Shown here piece by piece: positions 1 through 9,870 of a DNA stretch of 64,000 nucleotides (within the stretch, counting starts at the first letter, position 1; every line of letters begins with the position of its first letter). The stretch comes from Cherax quadricarinatus (Eukaryota > Arthropoda > Malacostraca > Decapoda > Parastacidae). The stretch is taken from contig NC_091353.1 in NCBI RefSeq assembly GCF_038502225.1, positions 507,975-571,974 of the forward strand. Direction: 5' to 3'. The position numbers were made by a program, and so were the translations under genes. The notes beneath the pieces are model-generated. The model was not told the DNA's origin, ran no database searches, and saw only the letters and a list, made by a program, of their open reading frames with translations.

Positions 1-625
1 TTTGTTACATTGGGACTGCTTGCAGTTTCTGGGAGGAACTAGTCTGTTTGAAGAGTCTGCTGAGCTATCCCACTGTCCTGCTGCTTTGATGAGCTTTGTG
101 TCTTGAGCTACTACTGCACCTCTCAAGCGTTCAAGGACAATCTCCTTTACTAGTTCAATCCATGCAATGCACGAGGACAGAAATGCAAGTAATGCTGCTA
201 CCTGCGTTGCCTTTCGCACCCCTATACCTCCCAGTTGCACTGTAACTGTTCCTTGATCCCATTGGCGATCTTCAAGTAACAGATTCAGTGCCTTTTAAAA
301 GTGCATCTTATTCACTAAGTGTTGAGCTGTCCAAGGAGGGTGCACACCTGAAGAAATAGGTTAGTCTTTGGCAGAGTTAGACACCTTGTGATGAAGATAC
401 TGGGCATCAGGCGCCTCCAGATTACTTATTCTCTCGTCCATCATCTTCAGGTCATTCAGTTTGTCCTTGTAAGGGTGATTTCTTCAGGCTTCAGGAAGGA
501 TTATTTGCACAACTGTAATTATTTCCTGGTTTGTTGAGATGATTTCACACTTCGAAGGATTGAGGATGAGTCCCGAAGATACTCCCTGGGACTTCACCAG
601 CTGTATTTCCTCTACCTTCATCAAT
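1..625 (-). pseudogene. Non-LTR retrotransposon reverse transcriptase, C-terminal fragment
   Basis: Read on the minus strand, this stretch gives LINE-like pieces in more than one frame, including LNPSKCEI, LEAPDAQYL and LGGIGVRKATQVAA. They resemble the region after the palm in the reverse transcriptase of a non-LTR retrotransposon. Frame changes and stops separate the pieces, so no enzyme can be made. The left end runs off the window and the right end is cut by a Penelope-like repeat at 626. Clade is uncertain. Confidence 0.5.
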
Positions 626-1042
626 GCAAGAATGGTATATAATACCAACAAGATGAAATTAAGACACGTGTGCAACATCTGGGTATCTTTATTGTAGACG
701 TTTCGCCATCCAGTGGTTTTATCAATACAAATTTTAGGACATAGCTTGAAGACAGTAGGACTATATACAGAAGATGAGGTAATCAGTCCCTCAACCTTGG
801 AGTAGGTGCGAAGAGCACCGTAGTCGTGGAGATTCTGAAGCAGAAGCAAGGAGCCTGGCGCTTATATAGTAACGTCAGGTGTAGCAGACGAGGGCATAGT
901 CACTGGTAGGCGGGATTCCCCAGTGGAAGTAGGTCCTTCCCAAAGAGATGGGTTAGTTGTAGTAGTAGTTGTCGTAGTCGTGAAGGTTATGTACATGTTC
1001 TCAGAATCAAGATTCCATGATGTTGCAGTGTCTGACAAGATG
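626..1042 (-). mobile_element. Penelope-like repeat unit (pLTR type), first of two in tandem
   Basis: The unit begins with gcaagaatggtatataatac and is repeated 417 bp downstream, so two units lie head to tail. Each holds the block aacatctgggtatctttatt followed by a hammerhead-like motif on the minus strand. Tandem terminal repeats (pLTRs) carrying hammerhead motifs are known from Penelope-like retroelements. Assignment to that group is inferred from the motif and the tandem arrangement; no RT is encoded here. Confidence 0.5.
697..725 (-). ncRNA. Hammerhead-ribozyme-like motif, ACGU class
   Basis: On the minus strand the core reads TTGATAA, A, then CCA/TGG stem II, GAAA, CGTC. The flanks TTGTA and TACAA pair as stem I directly against the core. 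Stem III is reduced to the self-complementary ACGU. One stem II base is changed (G to A) relative to the copy at 1115-1143, which weakens that hairpin. Activity is not known. Confidence 0.5.
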
Positions 1043-1250
1043 TGCAAGAATGGTATATAATACCAACAAGATGAAATTAAGACACATGTGCAACATCTGG
1101 GTATCTTTATTGTAGACGTTTCGCCATCCAGTGGCTTTATCAATACAAATTCTAGGACATAGCTTGAAGACAGTAGGACTATATACAGAAGATGAGGTAA
1201 TCAGTCCCTCAACCTTGTGGTAGGTGCGAAGAGCACCGTAGTCGTGCTTA
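1043..1250 (-). mobile_element. Penelope-like repeat unit, second copy, truncated
   Basis: This repeats the first roughly 200 bp of the unit at 626-1042 with few differences, then stops after the block ending in gcaccgtagtcgtg. It carries its own hammerhead-like motif at 1115-1143. The sequence after about 1250 is unrelated to the first unit. Confidence 0.5.
1115..1143 (-). ncRNA. Hammerhead-ribozyme-like motif, ACGU class
   Basis: Minus strand: TTGATAA core, extra A, GCCA/TGGC stem II, GAAA, then CGTC. TTGTA before and TACAA after the core form a perfect 5-bp stem I. Compared with the canonical CUGANGA, positions 3 and 8 are U and A instead of C and G, a change that keeps the 3-8 pair. The single extra A before stem II departs from the canonical core. 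Confidence 0.6.
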
Positions 1251-1869
1251 TTTAGTTGCGATAAATGGCAGATGTTAAGCGTGTGAACATGAAACAGGTA
1301 AACATGACAGAATAGCTTACAGCAGGTGTTAAGTGTGTGGGTATGGCACATCTGAGAAGCAGGTGTTTGGTGTATCTACATGGCATACACACAAGCCAGG
1401 TAAAATCATGAACCAAATACTAATCAAGATTGTGACAGGTGCACCGAATGAACGTTCAACGAGAACTCACCAGATTTGAAGCACGTAGTGCCAGCGTTAC
1501 CGTCTGGGCGAGTCAAGTGCTGGTGGAGCTGACAGTTACTTCCTGAAGGGGAAGTGGTATCTGAGCTATTCTGGAAATTGAACCCTTCACATAACACGTC
1601 TGCAAGGTAAACCAAAAATAGAGCAAAAAATTACAGCTTTCATATCATTCCCTGTCCTTGGACAGTAATTCACACTGTGTTAGACTTTCATGCAGTACCT
1701 TAGTAACCATTTTAGTGTCCGGCAGCAGACATCAGATTTTGTGAGAATAAAAATTTTCGTATAAATAATTTTATCTGTTGCCACATGAGGGATTTATTGA
1801 ACGAGTTTCCCCGATCTCGTGAAGGCATCTTAAACAGTGAAACTGTCGTTGTGTGAACCTTATGCTCAT
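1251..1869. other. No recognisable gene
   Basis: About 620 bp with only short open frames and no motif I can place. A weakly repetitive stretch at 1260-1390 repeats variants of gtgtgaacatgaaacaggta. Confidence 0.4.
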
Positions 1870-2140
1870 TGAAGATTGAGACACTTTTGCAAAATGTTGG
1901 AATCTTTAGTGAAGAAACGTTTCGCCACACAGTGGCTTTATTAGTCTAATACAAAGAAGAAAGTTGTAAGGAGAGGAGGAGTTTGAGGTAATCAGTCCCT
2001 CAGCCTGGAGTCGATGTGTTCAGTCCATCAATTTTGTAGAGACTACAGCATAGGCCAGTAGAAGTGGCTTATATACTGTAGTCAGGTGAGTCGAAGCAGG
2101 AGGAGGCGGCGTCATAGTAGAACCATCCACTAGTCTTCGT
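1870..2140 (-). mobile_element. Penelope-like repeat unit, diverged family member
   Basis: It shares with the 626-1250 units the order: gagacacttttgcaaaatgttgg block, hammerhead-like motif, then gaggtaatcagtccctca and a cttatata-containing block. Part of the last block recurs at 17690-17790. Sequence identity to the first family is low outside these landmarks. Confidence 0.4.
1917..1945 (-). ncRNA. Hammerhead-ribozyme-like motif, degenerate core
   Basis: Minus strand: CTAATAA in place of CUGANGA, stem II GCCAC/GTGGC around TGT, GAAA, CGTT. AGA before and TCT after give a 3-bp stem I. The conserved G at position 5 is A, so catalysis is unlikely even if the fold is kept. Confidence 0.4.
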
Positions 2141-2858
2141 CCAAAAGTTGGACAAGTGTTGAAGAATTCCTTGTAGCCGGATAAAGCTCGGTTATGCCAA
2201 GTTGCTTCCAGGGAGGTAATGTGAGGTTTCCAGATCAACCAACGATCAAATAGAAGACTAAGAAATCTGACCGTATCACTTTCAGGGATCTGGCAACCAT
2301 ACAGGTATAACAATTCATTAATGACAACAGAACGTCTACTAAAAGTAATCTGGTGCTTTATAGTACCAGAAAAATTAAACCCATGAGTAGTGGTCCAATG
2401 GAAAGCAGGACTGATAGCATTCTGGAGTTAGGTTGCTAATAGGCAGCAGTCAATGCCTGCACAAGCTATAGCAGTCATCGACATAAAATGATGACCAAAT
2501 ATTAGATGGGGGAACAGAGGCCAAATCATTTACAACTAGTAGAAAAAGAGTGGTGCTAAGAATACATCCCTGAGGGACACCTTCAGCTTGGATATAGTAA
2601 TGAAAGGTAGATTATCAACCCAGACACGGGAATGTCTCTTAGACAAGAAGTTTCTAAGGAAAAGTAACAGATTGCCCCGGAGGCCTAAGGAGTGAACTTG
2701 GACCAAGATGTTATATCTTCAAGTAGTGCCATGTATTTTTTCAGGATCAAAAAAGACCGCGATAACTGAGTTGTTGTTAGCAAAGGTATGACGAATATTG
2801 GTTTCTAAATGGAGTAAGAGGTAGATAGTGGAGCGGCCCTTACCATAACTAAAACTCT
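2140..2858 (-). pseudogene. I/Jockey-type LINE reverse transcriptase fragment
   Basis: The minus strand contains GCQIPESDTVRFLSLLFDRW and WKPHITSLEA, the pattern that follows the catalytic palm in Jockey/I-type reverse transcriptases (normally LGL-FDRRLTWKPHI). Further right, in other frames, come remnants of the palm region. Stops and frameshifts are frequent. The piece is continuous with 3240-3430 once the palindromic insertion at 2859-3227 is removed. Confidence 0.55.
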
Positions 2859-2900
2859 GAGATTAAGACACATGTGCAACATCTGGGTATCTTTATTGTA

Positions 2901-2929
2901 GACGTTTCGCCATCCAGTGGCTTTATCAA
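2901..2929 (-). ncRNA. Hammerhead-ribozyme-like motif, left arm of palindrome
   Basis: Minus strand: TTGATAA core, GCCA/TGGC stem II, GAAA, CGTC, with stem I TTGTA/TACAA abutting the core. It is identical to the motif on the opposite strand at 3126-3154, so transcription from either side would make one motif and the antisense of the other. Confidence 0.6.
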
Positions 2930-3125
2930 TACAAATTCTAGGACATAACTTGAAGACAGTAGAACTATGTACAGAAGATGAGGTAATCAGTCCCTCAACC
3001 TAGGAGTAGGTGCGAAGAGCACCACGACTACGGTGCTCTTCGCACCTACTCCTAGGTTGAGGGACTGATTACCTCATCTTCTGTACATAGTTCTACTGTC
3101 TTCAAGTTATGTCCTAGAATTTGTA

Positions 3126-3154
3126 TTGATAAAGCCACTGGATGGCGAAACGTC
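3126..3154 (+). ncRNA. Hammerhead-ribozyme-like motif, right arm of palindrome
   Basis: Plus strand: TTGATAA, A, GCCA-CTGGA-TGGC, GAAA, CG, TC. Stem I is TTGTA (3121-3125) with TACAA (3155-3159), five perfect pairs with no gap to the core. Expected cleavage would be after the C at 3154. Stem III is only ACGU, which is self-complementary and could form between two RNA molecules. Confidence 0.6.
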
Positions 3155-3239
3155 TACAATAAAGATACCCAGATGTTGCACATGTGTCTTAATCTCATTT
3201 TGTCGGTATTGTATACCATTCGTACACAACTAAAACTCT

Positions 3240-3430
3240 ATTTACTAGACGTTTCATCAACTTGCAAACTGCACTAGTAAGTGTAATGGGTCGATAATGG
3301 GAGGCATTATGGCTCGAAGTACCAGGTTTAGGAAAAGTCAGATCTAGAGAAGTTTTTCATGGACGGGGAAGAACCCTTTGCGGCCAAACCAGATTTAAAA
3401 GACGTAAGGGGACTACGATGGCTGACAGAC
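3240..3430 (-). pseudogene. I/Jockey-type LINE reverse transcriptase fragment, continued
   Basis: The minus strand gives pieces resembling the first RT blocks, such as HNAS-YRP followed by a TSAVCKLMKRL-like stretch, with breaks. This is the N-terminal continuation of 2140-2858. The gypsy element begins directly at 3431. Confidence 0.45.
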
Positions 3431-3768
3431 TGTAGTGATACTGGTCCTGTGAGGAGCAGCAGCAGGATAATACTGCACCACCTCTAGGGGCCCTTAACAA
3501 CAACAACAGTTTGGTGTGGTCATGGGCACCAACACATGGTGTGTGATTCTCTCATACTTTATACATTTATCAGCGATGCAGATTACATGGTGAGTTTAAA
3601 TATATGGCCTGTAGTTATAACTTTTCTCTTGACATATGCAAGACATCACCATCCCTGTAGAAGCCATTATTAGATGTACTAGTCATTATATTTTGTTGTT
3701 GCAGAAGTACTATGAAGATTCTATGTTCAATAAAGCCTAGAGATAAGGCCTGTGTTTCTATCACAACA
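3431..3768 (+). repeat. 5' LTR of gypsy element
   Basis: Starts TG and ends CA. A TATA-like tata at 3687-3690 lies 30 bp upstream of G3717, the first base of the 18-nt segment complementary to the leader. AATAAA occurs at 3729-3734, giving a plausible polyadenylation signal near the start of the presumed R region. Confidence 0.93.
3687..3690 (+). promoter_or_regulatory. Possible TATA element of the gypsy LTR
   Basis: The sequence cattatattttg gives a TATA-like core about 30 bp before 3717. If used, transcription would begin at or near 3717. The assignment rests on position and composition only. Confidence 0.4.
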
Positions 3769-3787
3769 ATTTATTGAACATAGAATC
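3717..3787 (+). promoter_or_regulatory. Candidate self-priming site (LTR segment plus primer-binding site)
   Basis: GATTCTATGTTCAATAAA at 3717-3734 inside the LTR is perfectly complementary to TTTATTGAACATAGAATC at 3770-3787, which begins one base after the LTR end. In Tf1/sushi-type elements the 5' end of the RNA folds back onto the primer-binding site and primes minus-strand synthesis instead of a tRNA. The same geometry is present here if transcription starts near 3717. An alternative is a tRNA primer at TGGTGATCC near 3801, which loosely resembles a tRNA-Trp site but lies about 32 bp from the LTR. Confidence 0.55.
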
Positions 3788-3830
3788 CTGGGCTACCTGG
3801 TGGTGATCCTGCGCTAGACTACATCACAAC

Positions 3831-6800
3831 ATGGAGCGTTTACTGAAACCTGAGAGGCTAGACTGTGACCCCAGCTTATCAACGGCTGCTCAGGAATGGA
3901 AGCACTGGTTTAAGACTTTCGAAAACTTTTTGGGAGCCCTTCCTAAAGAAGATCTAGATAAACTAAGTCTGCTCATCAATTTTGTGTCACCTAAGATATA
4001 TGAGGCTATTTCTGAGTGTAATACCTACGAAGATGCTATCAAAACCCTCAAGTCTCAGTATATTAAACCTACAAATGAAATCTTTGCACGCTATCGCCTT
4101 GCAACTCGCCGCCAGCAGATTGATGAGTCCTTAGAGGAATACTTTCAAGCACTGAAAATCTTAGGTAAGGACTGTCACTTCCAAGCAGTGACAGCTGCTC
4201 AGTATTGTGAAGAGTCCATCAGGGATGCTTTTATCAGTGGCCTGCAATCACCAATAATAAGGCAGCGTTTATTGGAGAATAAAACTCTCGACTTAGCCGC
4301 TGCCTTTGACCAGGCAAGAGCTCTAGATTCAGCCCAGAAGAATTCTGAAGTATACAGTACCACTCAGCCTTCTCGAGTGGTAAGTGCTGCAATTCCTGAC
4401 CAAGACTCTTGCAATGAAGTTACTGTGGAACCTGCCTCAGTGACAGCAGCAGCAGGTACGGTGTGTTTCTTTTGTGGTTTTTCAAGACATCCACGTCCAA
4501 AGTGTCCTGCTCGTGAAGCAATGTGCCATAAATGCCACAAGAAAGGTCACTTTGCGAAAGTATGTCGTGCTAATACGTCAACAAGAGCTAGTGCCTCCAC
4601 ACATTCCAGTGATCATGCGACTCTAGCAACAGTGACTTCTGCGGCTACTCCAAATTCACTGTCAAAGGCAGTTGTGAAAGTATTCATCAAAGGAACAGAA
4701 GTAGATGGTCTTATTGATAGTGGCAGCTCAGAGAGTTTCATCAACCTTGACTTAGTTAAACGGCTCTCCTTGACTCTACATCACTCATCAGGTACCGTTT
4801 CCATGGCATCAACATCTCTCTCTATTCAGACCTTAGGGTTTTGTAAGGTAAATCTCAGAGTTAATGGAAAGGATTATCAAGATGTACATTTAGCTATTCT
4901 GCCACAACTGTGCTCTGATGTTATCCTTGGTCAGGACTTTCAGAAGCTGCATGGTAGTGTCACCTTAACATATGGAGGTGAACTGCCTCCTCTTGTTGTC
5001 TGTGGACTTAGCACTTTAAGGGTAGACCCACCAAAGCTGTTTGCAAATCTTACCGCGGATTGCCATCCTATATCAGCTAAGTCACGCCGCTATTCTTATG
5101 AGGATCGGATGTTCATTGAGAAAGAAACTCAGAGGCTGCTGAAGGAGGGTATTATAGAACCGAGTGATTCTCCTTGGCGTGCACAGGTTGTTGTTGTTAA
5201 AGATGGTTATAGGAAACGGAGACTGGCTATCGATTACTCTGAGACAATCAACAAATTTACACTTCTTGATGGGTACCCTCTACCTCGAATTGACGATACA
5301 GTGAACAAAATTGCTCAGTACTACGTGTTTAGCACAATTGATCTGCAGAGTGCCTATCATCAAGTCCCTATAAGGAATGAAGATAAACCATACACAGCGT
5401 TTCAGGCTAGTGATGGCCTGTATCAGTTTACCAGAGTCCCTTTTGGAGTCACCAATGGGGTAGCCTGCTTCCAACGAATTATGGATTCACTCATTCAGGA
5501 AGAGCAACTCATGGGAACTTACGCGTATTTAGATAATGTTACCATTTGTGGCAAGACCCAGGAGGAACATGATGCAAACCTTGATAAGTTTTTGGAAGCC
5601 GCCAAGAAGAAAAATATCAGTTACAATGAGGAAAAGTGCACTTTTTCAACTAAAAGGCTTAGCATCCTTGGTTATGTAGTGGAAGGAGGTTCAATATTCC
5701 CAGACCCTGAACGACTACGACCTCTACGGGAACTTCCAATGCCTCAAGACAAAAAGTCACTCCGAAGAACTCTTGGTCTCTTTGCTTATTACTCACAATG
5801 GATCTACAACTATTCAAGTAAAGTCCGCCCATTGAGTGCTACCACATTTCCTGTGACAAAGGAAGCAGAAGCCGCTTTCCATACGCTCAAACAGGACATT
5901 GAAAACTCAGTAGTTCAAGCCATTGATGAGTCCCTACCATTCGAAGTGGAAACGGATGCATCTGACATTGCCATTGCTGCAGTCTTATCTCAGGCAGGAC
6001 GACCAGTAGCCTTCTTTTCGAGAACTTTTCAAGGATCAGAGAAATGTTATGCTGCTGTAGAAAAGGAAGCCCAGGCCATCATAGAAGCAGTTCGCCACTG
6101 GAGGCATTATTTAACTGGTAGACATTTCACCATAAGGACTGACCAACGGTCCGTGATGTATATGTTCGACAAGAGGCACAAAAGTAGGATAAAGAATGAC
6201 AAGATATTACGCTGGAGGATGGAACTATCATGTTATGACTTTGATATTCTGTACCGACCGGGTCAAGAGAACATCTCACCTGATGCATTCTCTAGGTCCC
6301 ACTGTGGAGCAGCATGTCATGATTTGCAATCACTCTCATCTCTCCACAAGGCTTTGTGTCACCCAGGAGTTACACGCCTGTACCATTTTGTCAAATCAAA
6401 GAACATGCCCTACTCAGTGGAAGATGTGCGACAAGTGATCAGAGCATGCAGAGTATGTGCAGAGTGCAAGCCAAACTTTCATCAGCCAGAGAAGACTCAT
6501 CTCATAAAATCCACCCAGCCTTTCGAAAGATTGAATATAGATTTCAAAGGACCTCTACCAAGCACAAATCAGAATAGGTATTTCCTTAACATAGTAGATG
6601 AATATTCAAGGTTTCCCTTTGTATTCCCCTGTGCAAATATGGCTGCTTCAACTGTTATTAGTTGTCTTTCACAGTTGTTCTCTATTTTTGGTATGCCAGC
6701 TTATATCCATTCAGACAGGGGATCCTCGTTCATGAGTAACGAACTTCAGGAGTTTTTGGCTAGCAAAGGTATTGCCTGCAGCAGAACAACAAGCTACAAC

Positions 6801-7418
6801 CCTCAAGGCAATGGTCAAGTGGAGCGGTTCAATGGTACTATATGGAAGGCAGTTACAATGACATTAAAGTCGCGCAATCTACCTGTTCAACACTGGCAAA
6901 CTGTCCTACCGGATGCTCTTCACTCTATTAGATCACTGCTGTGCACAGCTACTAATGCAACCCCTCATGAAAGACTCCTCAACTATTCACGTCGTTCCTC
7001 TACGGGAGCCTCCGTGCCCACTTGGTTATGTCATCCTGGACCCGTTCTCCTGAAGAGTCACCGTAGGATGAACAAGACGGATCCTTTAGTGGAAGAGGTA
7101 GAGCTCCTGCAAGCTAATCCACATTACGCCCACATTCGCTACCAAAATGGTGAAGAGACTACAGTATCTACAAGACATTTAGCCCCAGTTGAAATCCCTA
7201 TTAGTGTGGAATCTCAAGATACACCAATAGATGTGAAAGATGCTTCGTTTTCTCCTGGAAAGCCCCTTGAGACTACCCCTATGGAAATAGAGGATTCTGC
7301 TCCAGCAGTTAATCAAACCCCGCTGGAAAATATCGAACCTGGTGAAGAGGCTCAAGGGTTACGAAGGTCGGGACGTGTACGTCGCCCACCTAACAGTTTG
7401 GGAGATTACTGTCTCTGA
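3831..7418 (+). CDS. Gag-Pol polyprotein of Ty3/gypsy retrotransposon
   Basis: One 1195-residue frame starting at ATG 62 bp after the LTR. Gag occupies roughly residues 1-205. Two CCHC zinc knuckles follow from C212 (C-X2-C-X4-H-X4-C, twice). The aspartic protease has DSGS at D296. Reverse transcriptase spans about 400-650; its palm box reads YLDN at 566-569 where YxDD is usual, so the second catalytic aspartate is asparagine. RNase H has ETDAS with D709. Integrase has an HH-CC-type N-terminal region (LCHPGVTR onward) and a complete D904, D962, E998 triad with 35 residues between the last two. The C-terminal part ends in a basic [10 protein letters not shown] stretch. Gag and Pol are fused with no frameshift. 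No internal stops are present. Confidence 0.93.
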   Translation: MERLLKPERLDCDPSLSTAAQEWKHWFKTFENFLGALPKEDLDKLSLLINFVSPKIYEAISECNTYEDAIKTLKSQYIKPTNEIFARYRLATRRQQIDESLEEYFQALKILGKDCHFQAVTAAQYCEESIRDAFISGLQSPIIRQRLLENKTLDLAAAFDQARALDSAQKNSEVYSTTQPSRVVSAAIPDQDSCNEVTVEPASVTAAAGTVCFFCGFSRHPRPKCPAREAMCHKCHKKGHFAKVCRANTSTRASASTHSSDHATLATVTSAATPNSLSKAVVKVFIKGTEVDGLIDSGSSESFINLDLVKRLSLTLHHSSGTVSMASTSLSIQTLGFCKVNLRVNGKDYQDVHLAILPQLCSDVILGQDFQKLHGSVTLTYGGELPPLVVCGLSTLRVDPPKLFANLTADCHPISAKSRRYSYEDRMFIEKETQRLLKEGIIEPSDSPWRAQVVVVKDGYRKRRLAIDYSETINKFTLLDGYPLPRIDDTVNKIAQYYVFSTIDLQSAYHQVPIRNEDKPYTAFQASDGLYQFTRVPFGVTNGVACFQRIMDSLIQEEQLMGTYAYLDNVTICGKTQEEHDANLDKFLEAAKKKNISYNEEKCTFSTKRLSILGYVVEGGSIFPDPERLRPLRELPMPQDKKSLRRTLGLFAYYSQWIYNYSSKVRPLSATTFPVTKEAEAAFHTLKQDIENSVVQAIDESLPFEVETDASDIAIAAVLSQAGRPVAFFSRTFQGSEKCYAAVEKEAQAIIEAVRHWRHYLTGRHFTIRTDQRSVMYMFDKRHKSRIKNDKILRWRMELSCYDFDILYRPGQENISPDAFSRSHCGAACHDLQSLSSLHKALCHPGVTRLYHFVKSKNMPYSVEDVRQVIRACRVCAECKPNFHQPEKTHLIKSTQPFERLNIDFKGPLPSTNQNRYFLNIVDEYSRFPFVFPCANMAASTVISCLSQLFSIFGMPAYIHSDRGSSFMSNELQEFLASKGIACSRTTSYNPQGNGQVERFNGTIWKAVTMTLKSRNLPVQHWQTVLPDALHSIRSLLCTATNATPHERLLNYSRRSSTGASVPTWLCHPGPVLLKSHRRMNKTDPLVEEVELLQANPHYAHIRYQNGEETTVSTRHLAPVEIPISVESQDTPIDVKDASFSPGKPLETTPMEIEDSAPAVNQTPLENIEPGEEAQGLRRSGRVRRPPNSLGDYCL

Positions 7419-7424
7419 TATTTT

Positions 7425-7436
7425 AGAAGGGGGAGA
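7425..7436 (+). promoter_or_regulatory. Polypurine tract
   Basis: AGAAGGGGGAGA lies immediately before the 3' LTR (with one extra T), the expected place for the plus-strand primer of an LTR retrotransposon. Confidence 0.75.
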
Positions 7437-7437
7437 T

Positions 7438-7775
7438 TGTAGTGATACTGGTCCTGTGAGGAGCAGCAGCAGGATAATACTGCACCACCTCTAGGGGCCC
7501 TTAACAACAACAACAGTTTGGTGTGGTCATGGGCACCAACACATGGTGTGTGATTCTCTCATACTTTATACATTTATCAGCGATGCAGATTACATGGTGA
7601 GTTTAAATATATGGCCTGTAGTTATAACTTTTCTCTTGACATATGCAAGACATCACCATCCCTGTAGAAGCCATTATTAGATGTACTAGTCATTATATTT
7701 TGTTGTTGCAGAAGTACTATGAAGATTCTATGTTCAATAAAGCCTAGAGATAAGGCCTGTGTTTCTATCACAACA
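7438..7775 (+). repeat. 3' LTR of gypsy element
   Basis: Same length (338 bp) and, by eye, same sequence as 3431-3768, including the AATAAA and the 18-nt priming segment at 7724-7741. Confidence 0.93.
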
Positions 7776-7919
7776 TTTACGTACTTTTTCCCAAACTGCA
7801 CTCATAGAGGAAACGGAAGTGACGGTAAAAACGGTAAATCCCGCCAGCAAGTGCGTTTTGCTTCACGGATTACGTCGGACAACCGCCTTCGCACACTTAA
7901 AATCAAGTAGCCGCTCACT

Positions 7920-8230
7920 AGATAAGATTTCGTTCGGACTTTTAACCCCGGAGGGTTAGCCACCCAGGATAACCCAAGAAAGTCAGTGCGTCAACGAGGA
8001 CTGTCTAACTTATTTCCATTGGGGTCCTTAATCTTGTCCCCCAGGATGCGACCCACACCAGTCAACTAACACCCAGGTGCCTATTTGCTGCTAGGTGAAT
8101 AGGACAACAGGTGTAAGGAAACATGTCGAAATGGTTCCACCGCCGGGAACCGAAGCCGGGCCCTCCGTGTGTGAAGCGGGAGCTTTGTCCACCGGGCCAC
8201 CGGGCCACTGGTCCTATTGTAAAGATATCG
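7920..8230 (-). mobile_element. tRNA-derived SINE, full-length but diverged
   Basis: On the minus strand, a tRNA-like head (gtggcccggtggacaaagct) with a degraded B box GGCTTCGGTTCCC at 8145-8157 is followed by the shared body containing actggtgtgggtcgcatcctg and the tail ggctaaccctccggggtt. The same body occurs at 32110-32347 and 61246-61330. Pol III-type promoter boxes are weakened. Confidence 0.7.
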
Positions 8231-9008
8231 ACCCTAGGCAGCACGTGTCACACACACTGCGTCTGGCATCACGGGCTCTGTTATACTTACTCTTGCAGCT
8301 GTGTATAAATAATACTTCTAGAACTTCCTGGCTCAGATCGTTACTCGTCCTACCTATTCTTAGACTGAAGAGGTACTATCTAACATTCATGCAAATAATT
8401 CGGGTCATTACTTTTCATTTATGTTCCTTTGTTCAATGGATTCTCATGTCTCTGTCATCCGACTCGAGTCCTCTAAAAATCTTGCTGTTTCTAACTATTC
8501 TCTGTAAGATTTCGTTTCTTAAATCTTCTTTATAGGTCATCCCTCTTAACTACATAATCGGTCTCATGATAAGTAACATCATTTTATCTCGTTTCAAGAC
8601 ATGTTTTCATAGGTAAACGCACCGTATAGTGATGGTAATGTAATACTACTCACAAACTGAGAAAAAAGACATGAATAATGTACAGAGGTTTTTCTAAGGA
8701 TTACTTGCAGGATTAAACTAGATTGAAGACAATTTGTGTTTGGAGATGATTAATATGAAGTAGGAGATAAAACCACATGGATCAATCATAACAGGGAAGG
8801 CAGAATTTAATTTAACGAAGCGAATAAACATAGCAAAGATTCACAAATAACCCGCACATAGAAGAGAGGAGCTTGCGATTTCAGTGAATCTAAATTATGA
8901 AAGATTACCAATAAATTGTATTCGTTTTCTATTCTGTAATATAAGAGAAAACGAACTTGCGAGGATACACTGTGCGTAGTTAAATGCGGTCTCGATAAAT
9001 AAAGTACT
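8231..9008. other. No recognisable gene
   Basis: AT-rich DNA with a hydrophobic-looking but short frame and no motif I can support. Confidence 0.4.
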
Positions 9009-9136
9009 CACCTAGTTGTACTCACCTAATTGTGGTTGCAGGGGTCAATTCACAGCTCCTGGCCCCGCCTCTTCACTCCTTGCTACTAGCTCACTCTTCC
9101 TGCTCCATGAGCTTTATCATACCTCTTCTTAAAGTG
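9009..9136 (-). mobile_element. CR1-type LINE 3' end
   Basis: The plus strand reads actcacctaattgtggttgcaggggtc and cacagctcctggccccgcctcttc, the 3' end of the LINE family also seen at 51061-51440 and 61681-62410. Only about 130 bp remain, ending in the 3' tail with the actcacct repeat. Confidence 0.65.
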
Positions 9137-9870
9137 GGTGAATAAGTATGTAAGCAAGAACGTATGTGAGTGAATAAGTAAGTGAGTAATAAAAGTATAG
9201 TAAATAAGTGGATTCAGGTACAGGTACACAAATATATACAGTTACACAAGTTATCATACATAGCAGCATATGTGTAGGTTACCTAGGTTAACCCAGAAGT
9301 CAAACAAAGTGACTTAATACCAGAAAATATCAATCTCAATCTTAAAATAATGAATCCTAACTAGTCGTAAGTTGGCCTGTGATACTCCAATACTGAAACT
9401 ATGTATTGTGCCAAAACAAAAGCATTCACATTGCTAAACTCACAAACTAGTATTTAGTCACTTAGCCATAATACCAACTTACCTCATAATTTGTAATATT
9501 TTAAATTTAAGAATTAATCTAAGTCTGCCCGAAATGCCTAGCCATGCTAGGTGTTCTAGTGGTACACTCTGTAATTATTATTTTACTACATGTAAACCAC
9601 ACAATAACCAAATTCTGAAAACTCAGCATTGTAATCCTTATAGAGAATAAACTTTGAATTGAATTGAATTGAATTAATACCATTGGGGTTCTTGTAATAA
9701 CTTAGTAATTAAACCTGTTAAGGTTTAAATGCTAAGTAACTCGATTATATAAAAAGCAGTTACAATAAAAGGAGATATACTAAGAATAAGAAAACCGAGT
9801 TATTTACATAAACGTTAAAGAGAGTATCAGATCACAGTAAAAAGTACAAGAATGTTAGCTATACAAGAAT
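9137..9870. other. No recognisable gene
   Basis: AT-rich sequence. It contains a short gaatt tandem repeat at about 9656-9675 and nothing else I can place. Confidence 0.4.

Larger units (their letters stand above)
2859..3227. mobile_element. Palindromic Penelope-type element with two hammerhead-like motifs
   Basis: This is a near-perfect inverted repeat. The left arm (from about 2861) and right arm (to about 3195) are each about 160 bp and meet at ccacgactacggt near 3014-3026. Both arms are the terminal block of the repeat units at 626-1250, so it is a head-to-head pair. It is flanked by a 12-bp direct repeat aactaaaactct at 2847-2858 and 3228-3239, a target-site duplication showing it inserted as one unit into the LINE fragment. 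A short non-palindromic tail (3196-3227, cattttgtcggtattgtatacc) lies at the right end. Confidence 0.65.
3431..7775 (+). mobile_element. Complete Ty3/gypsy LTR retrotransposon
   Basis: A 4345-bp element: 338-bp 5' LTR, a 62-bp leader, a single Gag-Pol frame, a polypurine tract and a 338-bp 3' LTR. The LTRs start TGTAGTGATACTGG and end TATCACAACA, and I see no difference between them by eye, so insertion is recent. The Gag N-terminus and single-frame organisation resemble arthropod elements usually annotated K02A2.6-like or CsRn1-like; clade is from memory. The 5' flank ends cagac and the 3' flank starts tttac, so there is no obvious 4-6 bp target duplication. Confidence 0.93.

Noticed and set aside
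8095..8535. 146-codon plus frame
   Set aside because: It starts antisense inside a SINE and runs into AT-rich DNA; no domain.
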